Origin: Paenibacillus sp. FSL R5-0912
GTDB lineage: Bacteria > Bacillota > Bacilli > Paenibacillales > Paenibacillaceae
Reading direction: 5' to 3'
Length of the DNA stretch: 64,000 nucleotides
Assembly (NCBI RefSeq): GCF_000758605.1
Contig: NZ_CP009282.1
Coordinates: forward strand, 4,836,001 to 4,900,000
Position 1 is the first letter of the stretch; every line of letters begins with the position of its first letter. Positions 51,607 through 59,553 of the stretch are shown here, piece by piece. A model generated the notes under the pieces. That model was not told the DNA's origin. It saw nothing but the letters and a program-made list of their open reading frames with translations, and did no database searches. Both the position numbers and the translations under genes were made by a program.

Positions 51607-52579
51607 TAGTTTCACCTTCCGTTAGCTTCAAGAATAGCTGTTCCAGTGTTGGGTTGATTTTATGCACAGCCCGGACCTCCACCTCATCTGTAACCAGTAC
51701 GGCGACAATTTCCGGGATTAGCTCCTCTTCCATAACCGTGATCAGGGAATTCTCTCCCATGCCTGCGATAATGGAGTCGTCCAGTGTTACCTCATCCAGC
51801 TCCAGCAGACGGATATCCGGCCGGCTGTTTAATAGTTCTCTTGCCTGCTTCAGCGGCTCCAGCTCCCACAGGACGTATGGAGAATTGCGGGCAACGAGCT
51901 CGTCCACACCGCCCACGGCGAGTACCCGCCCTTTACTGATGATCGCCACACGGTCGCACAGCAGCTGAATCTCGCTCAGCAGATGGCTGGAGACGAACAC
52001 GGCCAGCCCTTCATCCGCCAGCTTGCGGATGAATTCGCGCAGCTCCTTGATGCCCTTCGGGTCCAGGCCGTTCGTCGGCTCATCGAGAATCAGCAGCCGT
52101 GGCCGGCCCAAGAGTGCCTGGGCAATGCCCAGCCGCTGGCGCATCCCCAGTGAATACGTGCTCACCTTGTCATGAATTCGCTGATCCAGCCGTACAATAT
52201 CCACAACCTCGGCAATCCTCGCCTTGTCCACACCGGGCTGCATGCGGGCGAAATGCTGCAGGTTCTCCCAGCCTGTCAGATAGGTATATACCTCGGGATT
52301 TTCGACGATGGAGCCTACGTATTGCAATGCTTTTTCCGGGTCACGGTTTACATTGTAGCCGCAGACGGTAATTGTTCCTTCACTTGGCCGGATCAGGTCA
52401 ACCAGCATACGAATTGTCGTTGTTTTGCCGGCACCATTGGGACCCAGGAAACCGAATATCTCGCCTTTCCGGACGTCAAACGTAACATCATCTATGATCC
52501 ATTTACGGCCTATTTTTTTGCGGACCCCTTGTACGGACAGGACTACCTCCCCTGAGGCTTCTTGCATTGGTTTAGCCAT
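51599..52579 (-). CDS. ABC transporter ATP-binding protein
   Basis: A 326-residue ATPase with an N-terminal nucleotide-binding domain: Walker A GPNGAGKTT, signature YSLGMRQRLGIAQALL, Walker B LLILDEPTNGLD and switch His in FVSSHLL. The C-terminal ~90 residues form the extra domain found in BcrA/DrrA-type exporters, ending EQLFLKLTEGETID. It overlaps the ABC-2 permease by 8 nt. Start ATG 52579 follows AAGGAG at ten-base spacing. Homologues confer resistance to peptides or lantibiotics, but that is not demonstrated here. Confidence 0.9.
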   Translation of the reverse strand: MAKPMQEASGEVVLSVQGVRKKIGRKWIIDDVTFDVRKGEIFGFLGPNGAGKTTTIRMLVDLIRPSEGTITVCGYNVNRDPEKALQYVGSIVENPEVYTYLTGWENLQHFARMQPGVDKARIAEVVDIVRLDQRIHDKVSTYSLGMRQRLGIAQALLGRPRLLILDEPTNGLDPKGIKELREFIRKLADEGLAVFVSSHLLSEIQLLCDRVAIISKGRVLAVGGVDELVARNSPYVLWELEPLKQARELLNSRPDIRLLELDEVTLDDSIIAGMGENSLITVMEEELIPEIVAVLVTDEVEVRAVHKINPTLEQLFLKLTEGETID

Positions 52580-52658
52580 CGATATCCAACTCCTTGCTGC
52601 ACTCATTTCTGTTCACAATGCTCCTGTTCTGGCTCCATTCCAATCCCTGTGTTCCTTA

Positions 52659-53588
52659 CTAGTGCACAGCTTGTACAATCCGTTCACTTATCCGCTGATA
52701 ACCGTCCCCGTTGGGGTGGAAATGATCATTCGAGAGATACTTGTTCAGATGCCGGTTGAACAAATCGAAGGTCGGAACGAGTGTCATATTGCTATGGGTG
52801 TTGATGATATCCATCGCTGCATTGTTCCAGGCAGTTACAGCCTGATTGCCCGGAACCAGCAGGTCCGCAATATCTCCGAAGGGATTATACAATCCCACGT
52901 AATAAATCTGTGCCTGCGGATTAATCCCGGCAATGGTGTCAAGAATACTGCCCAGCCGCCCCGATGCATCAGGCAGAGCCGAGAGCAGAGACTCGGGAGT
53001 CAATTCGTCGGTGGAGGCTGTAGGCACGGGTGCTGAACCTTCTACCGTGTTATTCGCAGCGGATTCAGTCCCGAGCGGTGCTATTCCGTTCGTAGGATTC
53101 TCCGTATCTGCTGACGATGCTGCCTCTCCGCTACTGCTGCCTGATCCCATAATATCCGAGCCTCGGAACAGGTCATTGCCGCCTATAGAGATCAGGATTA
53201 CATTCGCCTGGCGCAGCGCGTACTGTACACCCTCCTCCTGAAGCTTGCTCTGCAGTCCGGCTGTGGTTAAGCCGTTAATGCCCATGTTGCCGAGCAGCTC
53301 CGCCTTGCCTCCGTCCGCCGATAACGCCTCCAGCGTACGCTTCACAAACCCCTGTCCGGAATTGTCGCCGGTCCCTTTGGCCAGAGAATCCCCCAGCGCC
53401 AGTATGTTCAATTCATCCGTTGCCGCTGCTGTCGGTGCAGCTGTTTCCTGCGGGAGGGAAGACAGGAGTGTCTCCCCTTTGGGGTTGATAATATCGCTTA
53501 CCGCGTACACAAACCCTATAATTAAAAGTAAAGTTGCCAGGATGGATACCAGGCCCACTGCCCTCCAGGTCCATTTGGAATCGTTCAA
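52659..53588 (-). CDS. Membrane-anchored GDSL/SGNH-family hydrolase
   Basis: A 309-residue protein with a single N-terminal membrane anchor (AVGLVSILATLLLIIGFVYA) and an extracellular SGNH hydrolase domain: Ser nucleophile in ILALGDSLAKG (about residue 68), the oxyanion residues in GINGL and SIGGNDL, and DHFHPNGDGY (Asp and His). A Ser/Ala/Glu-rich insertion of about 50 residues (SGSSSGEAASSADTENPTNG region) interrupts the fold between blocks III and V. TTG 53588 has GGAGGG at six-base spacing, better than the upstream ATGs. Lipase/esterase or peptidoglycan O-acetyl-type activity is possible. Confidence 0.85.
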   Translation of the reverse strand: MNDSKWTWRAVGLVSILATLLLIIGFVYAVSDIINPKGETLLSSLPQETAAPTAAATDELNILALGDSLAKGTGDNSGQGFVKRTLEALSADGGKAELLGNMGINGLTTAGLQSKLQEEGVQYALRQANVILISIGGNDLFRGSDIMGSGSSSGEAASSADTENPTNGIAPLGTESAANNTVEGSAPVPTASTDELTPESLLSALPDASGRLGSILDTIAGINPQAQIYYVGLYNPFGDIADLLVPGNQAVTAWNNAAMDIINTHSNMTLVPTFDLFNRHLNKYLSNDHFHPNGDGYQRISERIVQAVH

Positions 53589-53713
53589 TGCTATCCCTCC
53601 GTATGCCGATCTATTCTCCATTGTTCCACATTTTACAAACTTCTTAACTATGTAGATAAACATAATTCTTCTTTGCTTAATTTGCAAATAAAGCGGGGGG
53701 TTTAGGTGATGGG

Positions 53714-53784
53714 CGCGGCTGCGGTGATTTTGGGCTTCCGGCCGCTGTTGTCCGCTCCTACAGTTCCAAAATCCCCTCCGCCGC
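53714..53784 (+). repeat. Deleted copy of the hairpin repeat
   Basis: Left arm GCGGCTGCGGTGATTTTGGG through TTCCGGCCGCTGTTGTCC is fused directly to the right arm GCTCCTACAGTTCCAAAATC, ending TCCGCCGC. The central ~65 nt (the inner stem) are missing, so the unit is 71 nt. Confidence 0.75.
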
Positions 53785-53931
53785 TTCCACCTAAACGGTG
53801 TGGAGCAGGCAGGGCGGCACTATAGCGCTGCGCTGATCGTGCGAAACCGCAAAGCTCCATCCACTCTCACAAGTGGAAAAATGTATCTAAAATTCGTCAA
53901 TTTCTGAGCAGTGGACGGAAGCAAGTGGATA

Positions 53932-53994
53932 AACAACATCTAATAATGTAAGTTTTCGCTACTTTGGGTGAAAGGACATAATTTAAGTGTTGTT
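53932..53994. repeat. Second hairpin repeat in the CAP-GDSL gap
   Basis: AACAACATCTAATAATGT (53932-53949) pairs with ACATAATTTAAGTGTTGTT (53976-53994), an imperfect stem of about 18 bp with a 26-nt loop. The rest of the 53.8-54.1 kb gap shows no gene. Confidence 0.5.
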
Positions 53995-54158
53995 TTTCCA
54001 ACTATGGTTTTAACGCGGTCCATTGCTTCTTCAGCAGATGGACAAAATCCAACTAATTTCATTTCCCAGCAAAGCCCGGGCCTATCGAGTTCATTCTTCA
54101 AGTGTCATTCCCGCTCCACTATTATCCACCATAGACGATTGTGATATTTCCTAAACCT

Positions 54159-54188
54159 CAAAAAAAGTCCCCCGGCAAGCCGGAGGAC
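54159..54188 (-). terminator. Terminator after the CAP gene
   Basis: GTCCCCCGG-CAAG-CCGGAGGAC stem (54167-54188), followed on the minus strand by a T run (54159-54166). Confidence 0.85.
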
Positions 54189-54246
54189 GAGTGAAGCCTT
54201 ACAAATGAAGCATAAGAGGTTAGTTGATTTACGTTGAGTTGTTATA

Positions 54247-55035
54247 TTATTTACCGATGAATTCTTGAACCCAGTAATTATTGTCAAAGCCTACGCCGAT
54301 GTAGTTGAAATTCGTACTCAGAATGTTAGCCTTATGGCCCGGGCTGTTCATCCAGGCAGTCATAACTTCCTGCGGCGTTTTCTGGCCCATTGCGATATTC
54401 TCTCCGGCTGCCTGATAAGTAATACCGAACGCGGACATCATATCAAAAGGCGATCCATAGGTCGGGGAAGTATGGGAGAAATAGTTGTTCGTACGCATAT
54501 CCGTAGCCTTGGCCGCTGCCACTTTGTTCAGGCTGTCCAGTGCGGAGACAGGAGCCAGTCCTGCAGCAGCGCGTTCTTTGTTCACCAGGGCTACAACCTG
54601 CTGAATGTAGCTTGAAGCGCTGTCTGCGACAGCTGGAGCTGGTGTAGCTACTGGCTTAGCTGTGGCCACAGGGGCAGCCGTCGGTGCTGGTGTAACAGCA
54701 GGCTTAGCCGTTGCTACTGGCGCAGCTGTGGCTACTGGTCTAGCTGTCGCTACTGGTACAGCGGTAGCCACTGGCTTAGCTGTTGCTGCCGGGGCTGTCG
54801 CTACCGGATTCTTATAAATAACGGTTTGGGATACGGTGAACGTATTCCCGTCAAATACAAATGCCTTCGAATTGTACTGTGTGAAATATTCCATGAATTT
54901 TGCGAAATTCGTATCTGAAGCGGTTGCCGTAGTGGCTCCAGCTGCTGCGCTTGCCTGTAATGGAAGTGAAATGCTAAGTGCCATAACAGCGGCTACACTT
55001 CCACCTATCATTGCTCTTAAAGTCTTGCTTTTCAT
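54247..55035 (-). CDS. Secreted CAP/SCP-domain protein (YkwD-like)
   Basis: A 262-residue secreted protein. The signal peptide (MKSKTLRAMIGGSVAAVMAL to the ASA-A cleavage region) is followed by ~50 residues, then a ~60-residue linker of repeated PVATAKPVATAVPVATARPV-type units, and then a C-terminal CAP domain with VNKERAAAGLAPVSALDSLN, YFSHTSPTYGSPFDMM, GENIAMG and YWVQEFIGK. The CAP tetrad (His, Glu, Glu, His) is largely visible. Function: often sporulation or envelope proteins; not defined. The linker and the copy-number variation it invites are the only oddities. Start ATG follows AAGGAGATGGCAGA. Confidence 0.9.
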   Translation of the reverse strand: MKSKTLRAMIGGSVAAVMALSISLPLQASAAAGATTATASDTNFAKFMEYFTQYNSKAFVFDGNTFTVSQTVIYKNPVATAPAATAKPVATAVPVATARPVATAAPVATAKPAVTPAPTAAPVATAKPVATPAPAVADSASSYIQQVVALVNKERAAAGLAPVSALDSLNKVAAAKATDMRTNNYFSHTSPTYGSPFDMMSAFGITYQAAGENIAMGQKTPQEVMTAWMNSPGHKANILSTNFNYIGVGFDNNYWVQEFIGK

Positions 55036-55205
55036 TCTGCCATCTCCTTATTCTTGTTGTAGAATTACCTGGCTGCCGAGAGTTGCGGACATCAATTGTT
55101 ACAAAGTTGTAATTTGTTCCTCAGTCATTGTAACATAAAAGTTCCCGCTGTGCGCTTCTAAATTATGACATTTCCCTTCAGGCCTGAGGCTTGTCCGTTC
55201 CTCTA

Positions 55206-55256
55206 CAAAAAAGTGGAAACGGCTTGCCGTTCCATAATAAGGACGGTACCGTTTCA
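55206..55256 (-). terminator. Terminator after the WG-repeat gene
   Basis: GAAACGG...CCGTTTC stem with an internal ACGG/CCGT pairing (55215-55256), and a TTTTTT run on the minus strand. A second smaller hairpin lies at 55317-55341. Confidence 0.65.
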
Positions 55257-55379
55257 GCGAGAAATAGTAGGATAATCTATAGAGCGTGAAGCATATACAT
55301 TCTTATATTTCAAGAAACCGTCCTCTTCAGAACGGTCGCATGTTCTTATAGTTAATATCGGCATTTCACCGGCCGCCGC

Positions 55380-57344
55380 TTAATGAAAGGACTGCCAGAA
55401 TTCCCCTTCTGTCGAGATCAGGCCCATAATTTCGGCATACGGAATCCGGAATGTTGGAAAGCCCGCAGCATACGGAGCAATTTCATAAGGGGCAAAATAG
55501 AGATACAGCGCTTCGCCATCTACATAAAAAGGCTGGTCAGCCGTAATGCCTTTGTACGTATCCGGAAAAACATAGGAATACTGCGGATCATTCGCAATCT
55601 GTTTTCCGACAATATCACTGAGTTTCTGCACATATCTGCTGCCAGGCTTGAACAGATCACTCAGCGTGTAAAATTTGCCGTTGCGCAAATTGATATGCTC
55701 ATAGAGCATTGTCGGCATCCCATGTGCCGCCCCAAATGGAAAGCGGTATCCGCTGAGTTCCAGTACCAGCAGATTCTTGCGGAAGAAGGATACGGCAAAA
55801 TCTCCCGTATAGCTGAAATCCTGCCCCGCTCCCCCAGTTCCCGCACCTTCTGCGAGTGAGAGACTGCGCAGCTTGTCATTGACGGCTCTGGACACTTCGG
55901 AGATGGCAATACCTTCCACGACCGGATAGTAGACCAGGTAATCCCTGTTCGGTTTATATTTCTTCTCCAGCACGGAATACGGCGGTCTGAGCGGAATGAC
56001 CCCATTTTGCCGCCAAACCTGCTTGCCTCTGCGGTCATAGTAGGCAGTACGCTGGTCTACATCCGCACGGATCAGGTTGCCGCTGAAGGATAGCGATCCT
56101 GAGCCGGCAATGACCGGCGGCTGGGCAGCTTTTTTACCGCTTTTATCGATAAAATACGTATCCTTGGCATCATACACCGACGCTAGCCCGTTCTGATAAT
56201 TGTTCACCCCGAGCAGCGGATGGGTACTGAGAATTCTTCCTGTAAGCGCATCTGCGATCACATAGCGTGAGCCCCGGTACGGCTGATCGGCATAAAGTGG
56301 AGTTCCCAGCGCAACCCGGTTCTCACCAAGCTGCTGGACTTCATAGTAAGTTGCCGGAATAATGGCTTTGCCCTGCTTGTCGATCAGGCCATAAGCATTA
56401 CCGTAATTCTCTGCTGTGTTGATTACCGCACGCCCTTCGGAGAAAGGCAAGGCTGCTGTAAACTGCGGCTGGATGGCAATGCTGCCGTCTGTGTGGAGGT
56501 AACCGTATTTCCCGTTCTCTGTAGCCTGAAAAGCCAGCAGACCCTCCCCCGGATACCCCACGAATGGATATTTGTACGTATGCAGCACCGTTCCCTGGGG
56601 ATCAATCAGCGCGTACTCACCCTCAGCGACTTTGACCAGAGCCGTTCCGTCATTGAAATCCCCGGCATCCAGATACACCGCTGGCAGCACCTCTTTGCCT
56701 TGGGCATCCAGATATCCGTAGTATGAGTTCCCCCCGGTTGTATTCTGCTTGGAGAACAGCGCGCGGCCTTCATGCAGCGAATTCAGATAGTCATACCGCG
56801 CGGACGTGACCTCTTTGCCTTTTTCATCAATAAAAGTGTAGCCCTTAGCATCCGAAACCACAGCCCGCCCTTCGGCAAACGGAGCAATAAAGGAATATAG
56901 CGGTTTGACCTTCTCCCGCCCGGAGCTGTCAATCAGGCCGCTGTAATTCTTGCGCTGCACTACCGCCAGGCCATTCTCCTGGAAATCCTCCGCATAGTCG
57001 TATCTGGGCTCGATCACAGTTCGTCCGTCGTTATTAATGTAGCCCCACAGGGTTCCCTCTTTAAGCTTAAAAGGAGCCGGGTGCAGCAGCTCCGCCCGCA
57101 GCCCGCTGGCATCTACCTCCGGAAGGATGATAAGCGCCTCCAGCGGCTTTTTGGAGTAGTCTACGCGGTATAATCCCGCTTCTGCCGGGATCGTCACGAA
57201 CAGCTCATCATCCGCTCGGATGAAATCCTCCTCCTGCTGCGAAATAGCCTCATTCCAGCCGATCCCGTCCCACCGCCATACCTCCGCCATAATCAGACCA
57301 TTGTCATTCTCTTTTCCCAGCTCGTTCAGCTTAATCCTCAGCAT
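55380..57344 (-). CDS. WG-repeat protein with C-terminal DUF3298 domain
   Basis: A 654-residue protein with no signal peptide seen. Residues ~90-450 comprise about eight WG repeats, each with a GYI/GLID-DGK motif: LWGYINNDGRTVIEPRYDYA, SGLIDSSGREKVKPLYS, YTFIDEKGKEVTSARYDYL, YYGYLDAQGKEVLPAVY, KYGYLHTDGSIAIQPQF and AYGLIDKQGKAIIPATYYE. The C-terminal ~190 residues are a DUF3298/RsiV-like domain (YPVVEGIAISEVSRAVNDKL, GAAHGMPTMLYEHINLRNGK, YFAPYEIAPYAAGFPTFRIPY). WG repeats probably form a beta-propeller or solenoid for binding. The combination suggests a cell-surface sensor-like protein, though the secretion route is unclear. The start ATG follows AAGGGAGAG. Confidence 0.85.
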   Translation of the reverse strand: MLRIKLNELGKENDNGLIMAEVWRWDGIGWNEAISQQEEDFIRADDELFVTIPAEAGLYRVDYSKKPLEALIILPEVDASGLRAELLHPAPFKLKEGTLWGYINNDGRTVIEPRYDYAEDFQENGLAVVQRKNYSGLIDSSGREKVKPLYSFIAPFAEGRAVVSDAKGYTFIDEKGKEVTSARYDYLNSLHEGRALFSKQNTTGGNSYYGYLDAQGKEVLPAVYLDAGDFNDGTALVKVAEGEYALIDPQGTVLHTYKYPFVGYPGEGLLAFQATENGKYGYLHTDGSIAIQPQFTAALPFSEGRAVINTAENYGNAYGLIDKQGKAIIPATYYEVQQLGENRVALGTPLYADQPYRGSRYVIADALTGRILSTHPLLGVNNYQNGLASVYDAKDTYFIDKSGKKAAQPPVIAGSGSLSFSGNLIRADVDQRTAYYDRRGKQVWRQNGVIPLRPPYSVLEKKYKPNRDYLVYYPVVEGIAISEVSRAVNDKLRSLSLAEGAGTGGAGQDFSYTGDFAVSFFRKNLLVLELSGYRFPFGAAHGMPTMLYEHINLRNGKFYTLSDLFKPGSRYVQKLSDIVGKQIANDPQYSYVFPDTYKGITADQPFYVDGEALYLYFAPYEIAPYAAGFPTFRIPYAEIMGLISTEGEFWQSFH

Positions 57345-57419
57345 TCTGTCGCTCTCCCTTACAAAGGCATTTGCCTATAGAATATGAGAGTGAGGGGGAA
57401 AGGGTGTTTATGTGCCTGG

Positions 57420-57520
57420 GGCTGCCGAGACGCTTGAGTATGAGCGTCAACGTGAGCGTGGAATACGTTAAGAGCGTCGAATGCATTAAGAGCGTGAGGG
57501 CATACATGCGTTAAAAGATT
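57420..57520. repeat. Short direct repeats (18-nt period)
   Basis: GAATACGTTAAGAGCGTC is followed by GAATGCATTAAGAGCGTG, with further loose GAGCGT units upstream. No gene is in this stretch. Confidence 0.5.
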
Positions 57521-57535
57521 AGGAAAGGTGCGGCC

Positions 57536-57670
57536 GTAACTGCGGTGAATGTTTGGACTTCCGGCCGCTGTTAGGTTTGGATTTCCTGATTTTGACCGCG
57601 TTCGCGGTAGAAATCCAAACCTAAAGGCGGACGCTATCGCTCCTACAGTTCCAAACTTCCCCTCCGTTAC
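57536..57670 (+). repeat. 135-nt hairpin repeat, clean single copy
   Basis: The reference copy. Left arm GTAACTGCGGTGAATGTTTGG; right arm ending TTCCCCTCCGTTAC. The inner stem TTAGGTTTGGATTTC pairs perfectly with GAAATCCAAACCTAA and is capped by a small ACCGCG-TT-CGCGGT hairpin. It lies about 190 nt upstream of the WG-repeat gene start. Confidence 0.9.
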
Positions 57671-57748
57671 TCTCCACCTTTCTGCAGCAAAACCAAGGTC
57701 ACTGGCACAAACTACATCAAAGCATAAACTGCAACCCTAAGAGCAGCA

Positions 57749-57773
57749 CAAAAACACCCTTTCAGAGGGTGTT
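57749..57773 (-). terminator. Isolated terminator hairpin
   Basis: AACACCCT (57753-57760) with AGGGTGTT (57766-57773), followed on the minus strand by TTTTTG. No gene ends here, so it may belong to a lost gene. Confidence 0.55.
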
Positions 57774-58086
57774 AGCCGGATGTTCAAGGGCTGCTTCGCC
57801 TGCCCTTTCACTTGTTATTGGGGTTCTGCAGCTACGTGCGCTGGCATTGGAGAGAAAAAAGAGCAACTTCACTATCACTACTTCCTCTTCAATATAAAAT
57901 CCTGCACCAAATACAACATTTATACACCTGGTTACTTTTCGGGTGTGCTGCACACTTAAGTGTGCAGATATTTGGCATGGTTGTGGAGCAACGTTGCGAC
58001 AAAATCAACAATCTCAAAGCAAAAGGCGTTTGCGAAATACCGCAAACGCTTAAGATGCTCCCTCCCACCCCGGTGAGGTGATGGGA
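57774..58086. other. Intergenic stretch with a perfect 20-bp palindrome
   Basis: No recognised gene; several short overlapping frames look like noise. CTGCACACTT-AAGTGTGCAG (57948-57967) is a perfect palindrome. GCGTTTGCG...CGCAAACGC (58025-58048) is another inverted repeat. The stretch separates two hairpin-repeat loci. Confidence 0.45.
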
Positions 58087-58473
58087 GTAACGAAGGTAAA
58101 GTTTGGAACTGGAGGTACGGCAGCACCATTCTTGCATTCAATCGAAATGTGAGATGGACTATGAACTGTTAACCTATATAAGGTAAGAGTAACGGAGGAG
58201 ATTTTGGAACTGTAGGAGCGATAGCGTCCGCCTGAAAGCTTTCCAAAGGAAAGCTCACTTCGGAAGCATACTCTTGTTTGGATTTCTACCGCAAACAGCG
58301 GAATAAAATCAGGAAATCCAAACCTAACAGGGGCCGGAAGTCCAAAACTCACCGCAGTTACGATCATACCTGATATTTAAGATTTCCAGTTCATTTTACA
58401 TCTTACATGGACATTGAATGCAAGAAATCCGGGTGCACCAGCACCCGGAAGTCCAAACATTCACCGCAGCTAC
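58087..58473 (-). repeat. Outer hairpin repeat containing another copy (nest B)
   Basis: Read on the minus strand, the right-hand arm AGCTGCGGTGAATGTTTGG starts at 58473 and the left arm ends at GTAAC (58087). CTTGCATTCAAT (58131-58142) pairs perfectly with ATTGAATGCAAG (58413-58424), and AACTG (58164-58168 region) with CAGTT near 58387. The younger copy 58189-58361 lies in the loop. Confidence 0.75.
58189..58361 (-). repeat. Hairpin repeat, inner copy of nest B (173 nt)
   Basis: It has the same arms in reverse orientation: GTAACGGAGGAGATTTTGG at the left and ACTCACCGCAGTTAC at the right. The inner stem GTTTGGATTTC pairs with GAAATCCAAAC. About 40 nt extra after GTCCGCC contain a small AGCTTTCC/GGAAAGCT hairpin, which explains the greater length. 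Confidence 0.85.
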
Positions 58474-58493
58474 GGCTAATCACCGAACCACAA

Positions 58494-59501
58494 TTATTTC
58501 TTCGAAGAATATTTACGCATATCGAACGAGACAGCTGCGATGATGATGAGGCCTTTGATGATCAGCTGGTAGTAAGGGCTGATGCCGATAAAGGTCAGAC
58601 CGTAGTTGATCAGGGTGAAGATGATAACACCGACCAGGACACCCGGCACAGTACCGATACCGCCTGTTGTGGATACGCCGCCGACTACGCAAGCCGCGAT
58701 GGCATCAAGCTCGTACATGTTACCATAGTTGTTGGTAGCGCCGCCTGTTCTTGCAGCTTCAAGCACACCGGCCAGACCGTAAAGGGCACCAGCGATAGCG
58801 TAGATGTAGATCAGGTTCTTGGAAACGTTGATACCGGAAACCTTAGCAGCCTGCATGTTGCCGCCGATAGCGTACATGTTCTTACCCAGTTTGGTTTTGT
58901 TGAACAGCACCCAGACCACGGCCGCGACCGCCAGGGCTATGAGAACGATGTAAGGTATTGAATATTGGCCGCTGCCGATAAAGCCGGAGCCGATTTTGGT
59001 GAAGTCAGGACGCAGACCACCGATTGGCTGCGATTGGTTAGGGTCCATATCGAAGTACAGGGAGTTAAGTCCGTACACGATGAGCATGGTACCCAGGGTA
59101 GCGATAAATGGCGGTACATTCAGCTTGGAGACAATGATACCATTGACGAGACCGCAGAGCAGACCGGCAACAATGGCAATCAGGATGGGAAGCCATACTT
59201 GGACCTGCGGCATATCAGGGAAGAACCGGCGTGAGTAATCCGGTATCTGGAGCATGGAGGCGGAAATAACCGCCGTGAAACCAACTACCCGGCCTGCTGA
59301 CAAGTCGGTACCCGCTGTGATGAGGATAAAGGCTACCCCCAGCGCGATAATTACGCGTGTTGACGACTGAATCAGTACGTCACGCAGGGTGTTGATGGAC
59401 ATGAAGCTTGGTTCATATATGATGATCCCCATAATCAGCAGTATCAGCACGATGTAAATTGCGTTTTGAGTCACAAAGGACTGAGCTTTTTTAACGTTCA
59501 T
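58494..59501 (-). CDS. mglC: Galactose/methylgalactoside-type ABC permease
   Basis: A 335-residue BPD-2-type inner-membrane permease of the MglC/RbsC family, with about eight to ten helices. Family segments: LGVAFILITAGTDLSAGRVVGFTAV, VNGIIVSKLNVPPFIATLGTM and AGVLEAARTGGATNNYGNMYELDAIAACVVGGVSTTGG. ATG 59501 follows AAGGGGGAT. Last gene of the mglBAC-like operon. It differs from RbsC mainly by a longer N-terminal part and the Asp-Leu-Ser motif, which fits MglC better, but the substrate could be another monosaccharide. Confidence 0.85.
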   Translation of the reverse strand: MNVKKAQSFVTQNAIYIVLILLIMGIIIYEPSFMSINTLRDVLIQSSTRVIIALGVAFILITAGTDLSAGRVVGFTAVISASMLQIPDYSRRFFPDMPQVQVWLPILIAIVAGLLCGLVNGIIVSKLNVPPFIATLGTMLIVYGLNSLYFDMDPNQSQPIGGLRPDFTKIGSGFIGSGQYSIPYIVLIALAVAAVVWVLFNKTKLGKNMYAIGGNMQAAKVSGINVSKNLIYIYAIAGALYGLAGVLEAARTGGATNNYGNMYELDAIAACVVGGVSTTGGIGTVPGVLVGVIIFTLINYGLTFIGISPYYQLIIKGLIIIAAVSFDMRKYSSKK

Positions 59502-59553
59502 TAGTAGTGATCCCCCTTAAAATTACGCGAGCATATTCTCCTATCCGTACTCC

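Noticed and set aside
50617-52579. Lantibiotic immunity or bacteriocin locus
   Set aside because: An ABC-2 exporter of BcrA type is present, but there is no precursor peptide, modification enzyme or two-component system next to it.
54600-54800. Repeat tract resembling a CRISPR-like or minisatellite array
   Set aside because: The units are in frame, have no unique spacers and encode the PVATAK linker of the CAP protein.
57762-58141. Several 60-90-codon frames on both strands
   Set aside because: They overlap each other and the inverted repeats, start without sites and have no motif. Treated as noise.
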